Positions 1 through 10,600 of a stretch of DNA of 23,310 bases are shown here, piece after piece. The notes under the pieces are model-generated. The model did no database searches. It saw only the letters and a program-made list of their open reading frames with translations, and had not been told where the DNA came from. Location of the stretch: assembly GCA_020650975.1 (NCBI GenBank), contig JAIPMN010003420.1, positions 1-23,310 on the forward strand, given 5' to 3'. The translations under genes were made by a program, and so were the position numbers. How positions within the stretch are numbered: the first letter of the stretch is position 1; every line of letters begins with the position of its first letter. This DNA comes from Apostichopus californicus (Eukaryota; Echinodermata; Holothuroidea; Aspidochirotida; Stichopodidae).

Positions 1-1477
1 CACACTTCTCCCACCATATCAAGTATATTTTTAGGTGATTTATACCAGAAGATATAGTTTTGGGGTGTTTTAAGGCTTAGGTGTCCGGAATTAGAAGTGT
101 CCATGCTACATCATGAATCCGAACAATGATCACCATCTTGTTTTTAGGGAAAACAAACTCTTCAATAGCCAAAATTTAATTTAATCTTAGACTAAAAGCC
201 ATTTGTACCAAGGCCTAATAATAGGCTCCAAGGCCTACAATAAAAAATCTAGGCTAATCTATACACACTTGGTCTGTCTTGACATTATAAACCCACTGCA
301 GAGGCTAGCCTCCATGAGGCATGATGCCATATAAAGACTAGGCCTAGCAGCATTTATGCATTCAAGTTTCTGTCATCAAACATCAATGCTGCAACTTACA
401 AGATAATGCCCATGTCTAAAATCAGTCTTCAATGCAGCCGTTCTTACTGTAGATTTAACCACTGTTTTCTTCAGTTTTTTTTTCAACTCTGGTCTGCTGG
501 CATCAATGACAATAGCGTTGTGATTCCTAAGGTTGTTTGACTCAAAAATGTTAGGAGTTTTCCTATGCTAAATGCTTACATTCTCGTAATTATTTACTAT
601 TAATTAGCAACACTTAATTTGTGTAAACATTGTAAATGTACAGATCTTGCAATGCAATGAACAGCTTACTTTATGCTGTTCATATTCAGTATCTATAGTA
701 TGTAAACATCAGATTTGTTTACTTCTGGATAGAATATGCTTGGAAGAAGATGAAATTTGTTAGCTTTTCAAGTCCTAATTCCATTCTTAAAAGACTTCTT
801 ACTGTAAATCAGTCAACTATTTAATACCAATTCAGCCTCAGGCATTTATACATAGGGCCTCTGTAATATTTCACTACAATTACGTGTATGTAGCCACAGT
901 TGCTGAAAGCCTCTCAATGGAATTCACTTTGAAAGAGGCTGGAGCAGTCATGTAGCTGATACATAAATGAGCAAAGAATTGATTGGTAGTACCCTGTCAA
1001 AATCCAGGTCGAACAAGGTTTTTCAGTTAATTAATTCCCTTCAGGTGCTGGTGGCTTTTTTAAATGCTAACTAGGGCACTTGCAGATGTTAAAAAAAAAA
1101 AGGTGGTCTCTATTAAAATGTTGTGCATAATATTGCTATGACCTAATGTGATATGAAAATATGATGATGGGTAGGTTTTACTATAGATGTTAGACTCGGT
1201 CTGTTAGGGGTTGAAGGAGGTTTTTCTATATTGGTTGTCCATAGATGACATTTTTTGCAACATTTGCCTATGGGTATATATATTACAGTATAAAACTATT
1301 TAGATCAATTCGCCTGAAGTCACACTTTTTCAGTTGTTTTCACTTTTAACGAAAGAAACCTGTTACTTCCATTTCGCAAAACAAACAAGATTTTTCTGCA
1401 ATTTCAGCCTACGGTATAAATCTAAGAAGAATTTCTGGTACAAAAAAAAATTGATTTCCTATTGAACTTAATTTCAG
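1..1477. other. No gene recognised; upstream or first intron of ARMC1
   Basis: AT-rich sequence without a coding stretch I can defend. A small inverted repeat AGCCTCT (908-914) / AGAGGCT (934-940) and several TACTGTA words are visible. A non-coding or short coding first exon of ARMC1 could lie here, but I found no convincing ATG followed by a donor in the required phase. Confidence 0.5.
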
Positions 1478-1659
1478 GAACTGAAAGTAAACCTGCAGAG
1501 CAAATTAAGATGGCCGCTTTAGGAGTCGTCCGACAGTTGCGAGATTTAGCTGCAGACCCTCAGAACAGAAGGAAGATTGTCCACGACCAAGGTTGCTTGC
1601 CCGGTTTAGTACTTCTGCTAGACCACAACGAAGAAGAAGTCGTTTCGACAGCTCTGGAG
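1478..1659 (+). CDS. ARMC1: ARMC1 first visible coding exon
   Basis: The acceptor is ATTTCAG ending at 1477. The exon encodes an open stretch ending in STALE, with the family block [20 protein letters not shown] and then [15 protein letters not shown] (start of the armadillo region). The first two bases finish a split codon, so an upstream exon could be coding; otherwise translation starts at ATG 1510. In frame, the nearest upstream stop is TAA at 1423, inside the presumed intron. The donor is GTTCGT at 1660, chosen because GAG joined to GCG gives TALEALRYL, which matches the family. The better-looking GTGAGT at 1664 would shift the frame. Confidence 0.92.
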
Positions 1660-4600
1660 GTTCGTGAGTCTGTATTACTGTATACTGAGCCTTACAGCTT
1701 ACAGTACTTACCTACAGCTGTATGTTAAATTTTGAGCCAATGCAATGTCAGTAAGGCCTAGATGACATTGCAAAGTTGTTGCATCTCATGAAACATTTCA
1801 TTGATCGACAGGATGGTACTGATCAGATATATTCACTTTAAAAAAGTGGAGGGGGGGGGGGGATCAACCGTGACCAATGGTCTAAGTGTGGTAGAGGTTC
1901 TATACAGTACTAACCTGTACTGTTATAAATTGAAATTATTCTAAGTTTTTATAATAATCCGTTTAATCCAAACATGACCAAAGTCAAAACATTACTTGAT
2001 CATCAAGCTATGGATGCAACTTGAATTTTGGTTAGAATTGGTTCAATGTTTTATTTTCTGTATAGTGTTGAGATTTGCAAATTTAGGCTTGATGATCAAA
2101 GCTATTGAAGTCACTAGCATGGCATCCCAATGATACTGGTTTCAATGTCAACATTGTTGAGATTACTGGCCTAGAAGTTCACAATTTAAGCCACTTGCTA
2201 CAAAAATGCAAACTCAGCCTGCACTTAAAAATTATGCTGGTTAAGGAAAGTTCTCCTCACTAGCATTTTCCTGGATAAAGTTCTATACAGCATACATCAG
2301 AAAGCTGCATGTACAGAGCAGCTCAATAATATTTTCTGATAATAGTCAGTAATATATGGATTTGGTCTTAGGTACAGAAATCTTGGACAAGATTCTTGGT
2401 GGTTCTGTGATTGAAGATTGTTGACCGACTGACCATGTGTTTGTACATTCTTAATGTCTACTAGCAGAAATATGCCAATGCCTTTTCTTTTCTAAGAACT
2501 GGCAAGGGGCAAAATCCTCTGGCATAGAGCCAGTAAATAGCCCAAATTCTGAAGCCTGACATTCACCTTGAAAACACGAAAAGATGCCCACAGGCAACCA
2601 GAATGTTCCAGTATCGAGAGGTACTGTGACATCACACATTGGCAGACACCTGACACAACCATTAAAGTCCTGATATCATCAATTTCCAAACAATTTTGAG
2701 TTTCTTTCAGTAGCTATCGGGGCAATTATTTATAACACAGATCTTACTGTACAACAACATACAGTATAGTTGCTAAAGATGATATTTGGGGTTCAAACCT
2801 TCATACTTCTCCTTTAAATCCATTGCAAGGTGCCATGTCTAGCAGACGATTTGTTTCTCTAATGTCAAAGAACCTGATTGCATAAGTATGATTATAGTCC
2901 AATTAAAGTACTGTACAAGTTTCAAAAGTTTTACCAAACCCATCAATTGAGTGTTAATAATGACACCAATATTTTAATTTATTCCAATGATTATACAGAC
3001 TTATCATATTTATTGAGAATTGCATGATTGCTTTCAACTCTCAAAGAAAAAGGCCATTCTCACTCTCCCCCCATCCTTCCCCCCCCCCCCTCAAACCCTT
3101 TTTTTTATCCACTTTGCCGTAAAATGAGCAAAATAAAAAAAAAACTTAAAGATGAGCCAACTCAATTTAGGTTTTTAAATTATAAATTGATGTATCCTTA
3201 CTTTGATGATTTTGGAATTTGAGCCTAACCGTACAATAGTCATGCTAATGAATGTGACCGTTTTATAGGATTATAATTATCGTGTCGTTTACTTCTACAG
3301 TACAGAACAATTATGCATTTACATGATATGCCTCTTAGAAACTGTACACTGTGCCTGTTCTTCATCTGTGTGCAGAAGTATTGACCTGTGTTTTCAGTAC
3401 AGTACATAGTAACTGCAGGGTAATATTGTTCACAGCTCAATCGTGATGGATGCTTTCCTTGAGGAGGACAGGAAATGAGAAACTCATCCCGAGCATTCAA
3501 ACGATTTGGGATGATCAATTGAATTATTTCCAAGATATATTGCATCCAGTACTGTAGATAGAGCTCCCTCTTTCTAGAGATATTTGAAAAGAAACTTTTC
3601 TTGAGTGACTTTAAAAGAAGCAATGCACTGTTTTATCGTGAGCACTGCAGATTGTGACGTACTGTAAGGATAGCTAGATACTGAAAAGACAATTACTGTA
3701 CTTATTTTGTCATATGAAGGAACTAAAAGATTAAACTGTTCGGCAAGAGTCACAAACACACTCACAATTTATCCTGCACTGGTAAACTTTTGAAGTCAAT
3801 CGTGTGAAATACATGAAATGAAAGAATCTTACTAAAATGGTCAATAATTTACTGACATAGATCTATGTAAAAATTAAACTATTGAATTTCAAAGACCTGT
3901 GTATTCAAAGGTGTGATTGATTTCCATCGATTGAAAAGATTTCTTTTTGCTTTCACACAAAAATAATGATTTTTTTTTTTTAAATTTTCATAAAAATTTA
4001 TTCAATTGCTCAGCATCAATGCACAAATTTTCAACAGTTGTACCGTATATTGTGCACAACGGAAGATAATATATTACTGTGTCGTGAGACATTTATGGCA
4101 CACAGTATGTACGGGTACTTTTGACAAATTTTGCAACGAGGTGTCAGCTCCTGCACATGGGCACAATCTAAGACAAGCTGTGCATACTATAAGAACCTGT
4201 CTACTGAATGAGGCATTTGGGGAAAGTACAAAAAAAATGTATATATATTCAAATCAGCTCTGCCTCTCAAGACATAAATTTACATGGCAGCCTATTATAA
4301 ACACAATTGATGATTTATACCGTAGTACTTTATTTTTTTTGCTCGCAGGCGCTGAGGTATCTGTGCGAATGTCCCGGGAACCGTCCAATCATGAAAGCAG
4401 AGCTAGGAATGATGTTCAGTCTGGAAGAAATAATGCAAATGTTAGTATGGATCTACATTAGTGAGACATTCTAGTCATTGTTTGAATGATCACTTCAATG
4501 CTTCGCAAACACACACCTCCATAGTAAAAGGAGGCGATGTTTGAGGGGATCGTTAAGTGTGTCATTCATTTCATATTGAATAAAATTTAGGGACCTGGTG

Positions 4601-7600
4601 TACAGGTAACTCGGCCTACAGGTAGTTACTACAACAGTTGTGTTTTAAATCCATCCACTGAACCTGGAGTACTGTACATTTTACTTGTAGCACATAGTGG
4701 CTGTGTGATGCACACATGTACATTTGAAGCATTTATAATTGCTGCGAACAGTGGGCATTGGCAAAGTTTTGCATATTTTGCTGACCGTGCGAAAGGCAAT
4801 CGGCTAGAAAGGTGTTCTTAAATTGGCAGATTATGAGACAGGGTTGATTTTGGTACAAACTGATACATACATAATTATCAGAGTTGTTTTATATGATTTC
4901 TGTAAATTTATCCTCCCAAAAAATTATGTAGCAAAGTAGTCATTTATGATGATAGTTATATTTCATAATTTAGAAAGACTTTAAAAAGATTGTGACAACT
5001 TGTGAGAAACTTGCTTTTGGCATCGTGTACATGTGACAAAATGTTCAAACAAGTGCAAATGGACCTATCAAAATGTCTACATTTTTGCCCATAGAGAGCT
5101 GTATGTGCAAGGAAAATTAGAATGTGGCAACAGCATGTTGCAATGTTGTACAGGCATCCATGGTTTTCCTATAGGCTTGACATTTACAAAATGATAAAAC
5201 TCTGTTGAAGTAGCCATGTAAAATATGTACGTCATCTTCAATTTAATTAAAGGTCGAATGGAAAAACAGCGATCCCAACCAGTAATTTAAAACATGTTTG
5301 AAAAGTTTGTTTGTACAAGTCTCAGCAGGGTAGAGTAGGTATCATTGATCCAAGCTTGGTTTTTGGGTGTTGGGTGTTTTTTTTTTTTTTAGAATTGTGG
5401 ATGTTTGGATGCCTTGGACTGAGATTGGGAATTTATCATTTTTAAATGCCACAGCCACAAAATTGAGTGGAACTTGAAATTTGGCGATGTTTACGTTATG
5501 AATTAATTTTGTAGGCCTTACGTATGGGCAACTTCAAAAGCAGCTAAATAGCCTAATTAAAAGACTAATTCACAGCTGGAGGTTTTTACTTTCCAAATAT
5601 TTACCAGAAGGAAAAGAAAACAATGCGACACTCAATAATTATTATTGTAGATTACTCATTTGATAAATTTCAAAATTTGCAGTTTTTCAGAGAAAATAAC
5701 CTTATCTGAGGAAAATTGTCGTACAGTGTTTTTAACCAACTGTGGTTTCCCTTTTCTCTCGTTGTTAATTTTTCGTTTTTTTTTTTTTAAATGTATTTAT
5801 TTTATCATCCTTTGTTTTCTTGCAATTCGAAGGAAAAGCTGTACTAACAAAGCCAAGATTCTAGCGAAGCAAATCCATCAAAAGTTAACTGCTACGCTGT
5901 CGGGTCCACTGCACGAGACGAAAACTCAAAACACTGCCCTCAATCAACAGCAGCAGAGAAGGAGATCTTCAACCGCAAAGCCGAGCAGCAAAGGATTCTT
6001 CTTAGGAACCAATAAACAGAATAGTAAGGTGGTGGTCCTACAGGTACATGGACTGAAAGATCAGGTGAGGAAGACACAGGCTTGAAATCTGAGCATTCCT
6101 TAAAGGGTCTGAAGACTCGCGCAAAAAGAAACGTCTAATGCTGGTAATCTGACCTAGTTTCGAATGAGGTGTAACAAAAGTGTTAGACACCACCATCGAT
6201 CCCAGAAAATACGCACACAGCTTCCTACCGTCAGTAATTAGACAGTAGTGTACAATCAGTACATACAACTGCGGTCAATACCCACATCACAGTGTACATA
6301 TAGTAGCGATGGACATCTCAGGTCCAGATAAAAGATTACAAGGTATCACGTTTCATTACTGTCTGCATTTTGTAGCGACAAGCAGAAAACTTCACTTGCA
6401 AGCAACGGAAAATTAACTTTTTCAGAGCGGGGCACGCGGTTTGGGGCGAGTCTTCAATGCCTTTAAATGTGGTTATAGTATAACATTTGTTTTGTAGGCC
6501 AGTATACAATTGGATAATAATGTGTGAGTTTAAGCTGCGTAAAATTATAAATGTATTACAGTACTGCATGGTGAATTCAATTGGTTCAGTCCTGTTGTAA
6601 GTAAATGACAAAGCTGACATGTTATTTCACCAAATAAAAACTTTATATGAGATCCTTGTGGTCAAGTGGTTAAGGCAGTGGACTTGTGATCTAAGGCTTG
6701 CAGGTTCAAGTCCTGGCCAGATCATTACATTGTGTCCTTGGGTAAGACATATTATCTCCATTGCTTCCCTTCACACAGGTGTATAAATGGGGACCTGTGC
6801 GATAAACTGTCAGTTGGGTGCTGTTTAGCTGTTGCCATGTGGAGGGATTGTCTCTTAGAGTATGTTTGACAGGATATCGTTGACCAGGATAATATTGCTA
6901 TGCACCTTGAGCATGGTTATCGGTGGATATGTCTGCACTTTATAAATCCTCAATATTATTATTATTAAATTAAATTAAATTTTCGTCTGTGGTTGTCCAA
7001 GGGGAAAATCAGGCCTTACATTTGGGTCATCCGAACAGCCAACGTGGTTGTCCGCAAAAATGTAGCAAATTAATAGCAATGATGAATAGATACACTGTAG
7101 GAGAGACGTGTATGGTGGTCAGCTTTAGGGTTGATACCAATTTATCATTTAACCTAATTTTTTCAAAATGAATTTGATGAAAAACAACAAGTCTTCTGCC
7201 GGAAAAACTCCAGAGCTGATCATGGTTGTCCGAACAGAGATTTTGGACAACCAGACTACTGTAAATAATTTTCCAAATATTGACAAAATATCAATTTTAG
7301 GACCAAAGCTTACGCGATCAAATTTAATTTGGAAAACGGATTAAATTTTTGTGAATCCTTTCCGCCCGAATCTTTTTCTGCTTCCTCCTAAAAATTGACC
7401 CAAAACAAGTACAGATGTTTGCGATATAGAAAGTAAAAATCAAAATAAAATAAAACTGTTAGCAAACTGCTTATCCACTAGAGAGCCTGTGTACAGTAGG
7501 AGAATGTGTAAAAGTAAGTTGGCCTGACGTTTCGATCCTAGCAGGATCTTCTTCAAAGGCTAAATGACAAGTAACAGTAACAGAAGGGACAAAAACACAG

Positions 7601-10600
7601 AATACAGACATTTTAATGAGCATGGTGAACACAAAGAGATAGATGTAAGGGGATTAGTAGACAAGGGATGGAGAGAAGAAAGAAAGAAACCAACAGGGGA
7701 ACAGGAGAAGTAGGAGATAAACAGTGGAGGGATAAAGAGAGGATTAAGGGAAGGGGGTAGGGAATAAAGTGGAGATGAAAAGTGTCAGAAAAATGTCTTA
7801 ATTTTTTTCTGGAGCATTCACAGAAATTTAAGTGTACAGTACATGGGGACTCTGGTTACATACTTGTATGTGTTACTAGTCATACTAGATGTACTTGAAC
7901 TAACTGGCAACATTACCATCCTCTTTATCCGATCTTTCCGAAGTCTCACGAGAGTGCGCACCGATTGCCTCGTGTTGGCAGCATCCATCATGTCTCAGAT
8001 TATTACACTTACATACCTGGATTTGACTGGAAAAATTGTCTCTGTTATTTCTCGCAGTTACTGGTTGTCTTCTTCTGCCTTAGTGTACAAATAAAGTCTA
8101 TTATGAAATGACAAGTGACTGATTTAATTTCAGCATTATGCTTCCTCGTCATGCACCATCGGTATTGATTTTTACAAGTTTCCTAATTTGATCAACATCA
8201 TTTAGCTATGCCCACCACCTCGTTTAAGTGTCACAATCGTCTGTTCGTTCAATGCATTCAAATCATTCAGCATTTCTATTCTGCCAATTTGCCAAACGAA
8301 GAAAAAAGCAAAAAGAAACTTAGATCTGTTTACATCTAGACACACAATTTTAACTGTACTTTCAAATACCTCAAGGACCAAATATCGCACAATTTTCTGC
8401 GAGTCAATGACATGACACAAATTTCGTAGGGATATGTAGCGAACTGCGAACTTAATGCATTTTGTAGAAGGGTTGCCAGGGTACTGTATGCGTACACATG
8501 GTATTAAACTGAATCGTTTGAGGAATTGTGTCATGTTGAAGTCAATTTTCTTTAAATTTGGATATGAGGTCATTGCTTGATAAGATAACCTTGATGTAGT
8601 GCAATCATTTTGATCATACTTCTGTATAATCAATGAACATTATAACACAAGTTTTGTGCAGAATTTTTTAAGTTTTGAAATCTGCAGTGTTACATACAGA
8701 TGATACAGTAAATGTATGTGTACAAATTACTGTATATAAATACTGTATGAACAGAACTTAAGATATGGTTCACTTATATGTAGTGAGTCCTGTAGTCGTC
8801 AAGATTCATGTCAGTTTATTAGTTTAAGATCGAGTCGAGTCATACTGTAATTTTTTTGATTCTAATATATTATCAGGGTTATAATTTATTTGGCAAAACT
8901 TGACTTGTTCGAGTCACTCGATGCATCACTCATTACAGCACTGCTGGACACAGACTAAAAACTCTGTTTAAGACTTGAGGCTAAGTTAGGAAACAGTACT
9001 TTTTTATTTATTACTTAATTTATTTAATAATTAATTTTATTTAATAAATTTATTTAATTTATTTTGGTCTTTTTAATTATTTATTTTTATTGATGGTGAT
9101 TGATCTCGGTAACATTCAGGTTAACAATCATTCTCAAAGAGCATCAACTTCCAAGTATGTATACTCATACCATTGGCGGGTAAAAGTTGGTTTTTGGAGA
9201 TCTTAGAATGCACCTTTGACATTTTGGCCACGGAGAGCAAATCAAGCTGGTCTTGTCGGCTTTTATTACCATCCTTCTTTGTTTTACTGTAACCTACATG
9301 TCATCAATACCAATCAAACATGTCAATAACAATTTAGCACACCTGTGCACCAATCACTGTCTTGCATGTAAAATTTGGACACTAACATTTACAAAATGTT
9401 ATTAATTATGACATAATGTTTCAAAATTAATGTAATGCTTCAAACTTATGGATGATATACATGTTGTACCATTTCAAACTTAATGATGACATATATAGTG
9501 AATGTATAATTGTGGCCAAATTAGGGTTACCATATTTGTTTTTGAAAAAGCAGGACACTGATCCGCGTCCTACAATGATCCGCGTCCTGGTGGAGGGGTT
9601 TAAGGGGAGGGGGTTTCCCCCTCCCCCTTTGGAAAATTTTTTTTTTTTCAAAGGTGCCTAGATGCAAAATGGTGCAATCTAAATCACTCTAATAAGGACT
9701 CAGGGAGGTCCCCAACTTGAGTGAGTTATGGTTTGGCTCCAAGTCTAGTAAAAAAAAAATTAACAAAAAGTGTACTGTGCCACAGGGCATATTGGAGTCC
9801 AAAAAATCTCCTCTGAATTTATGCACCTATGCATACTTCTCTGAGGATCTGATTTTCCTCAACAAGGAAGGCCGCCGATGTTCAATCACAGATTCGCAAC
9901 ACTTCATACTTTGGATTGGCGGGCGTGATACTCTTCCTAAAACTGACATTACGTTAGATAGGGCAATACTCATAATTACGGTGTGTTCACGCTATTGACT
10001 GCGTTCTACTATACTTTGTGAGAGCCCGCCTGCGTGCAGGAAAGTGGTGTGTCTCTACTGCTGTGCATATATGGTAGGAAGCAGACGACGCGTTTATTGC
10101 GTATAAATTTAGTTGGAAATCATTGCTTGTGACTCGTGAGGCTAAATTAGGGAAAACCTGTCAATTCCTGTGTGAAATTCATGAAATCCGGATATTATTG
10201 CCAAATTGGAAAATCCACCCGGACGCCTGCGTAAGTCACGAAAAACCGGACATGTCAGGGTAAAACCGGACGTCTGGTAAGCCTAGGCCAAATATATACT
10301 TTAAAGTATTTGAGAAGAAACCCTTTTAAATGTACAGTACTATTACAGCCTGAATATTCCAACTTTACTTTATGAAGTCTACACTTCATATAAACTTGCT
10401 GAGAAATAGTATGATATCAATATCTAGAGTGGATACTTCATACCAGTTGTCATATGTGAATATTTGCAAACATACTGTACTGTACAATTAAGTTTAACAG
10501 AATTAACACAAGTTCACAGTACAAAGTATTCATATACACATATGAATACCAAACATGTACAGATATTGCTGTTTTAACACAACTGCCTAATTAAGAGTAG

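Noticed and set aside
1664..1669. GTGAGT as the main donor of the first visible ARMC1 exon
   Set aside because: It fits the consensus better but breaks the reading frame of the next exon; kept only as an alternative site in the findings.
4006..4461. A 151-codon open frame on the + strand
   Set aside because: Its last third is the ARMC1 exon 4349-4440 read in the wrong frame; the upstream part is intron with no family features.
6651..6725. A functional tRNA gene
   Set aside because: Box A and box B are present, but the acceptor stem pairs only over GATC and a SINE body with an AT-rich tail follows directly.
7522..7562. A hammerhead ribozyme (hairpin next to GAAAC on the - strand)
   Set aside because: The CUGANGA core is replaced by UUGAAGA and there is no room for stem III before the would-be cleavage site.
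7843..8094. An 83-codon hydrophobic open frame followed by AATAAAG
   Set aside because: No signal-peptide logic, family motif or splice partners; it lies in an intron next to repeat DNA.
9452..9661. Overlapping open frames on both strands near 9430-9660
   Set aside because: They span the left end and G/C hairpin of the hAT element; low-complexity translation.
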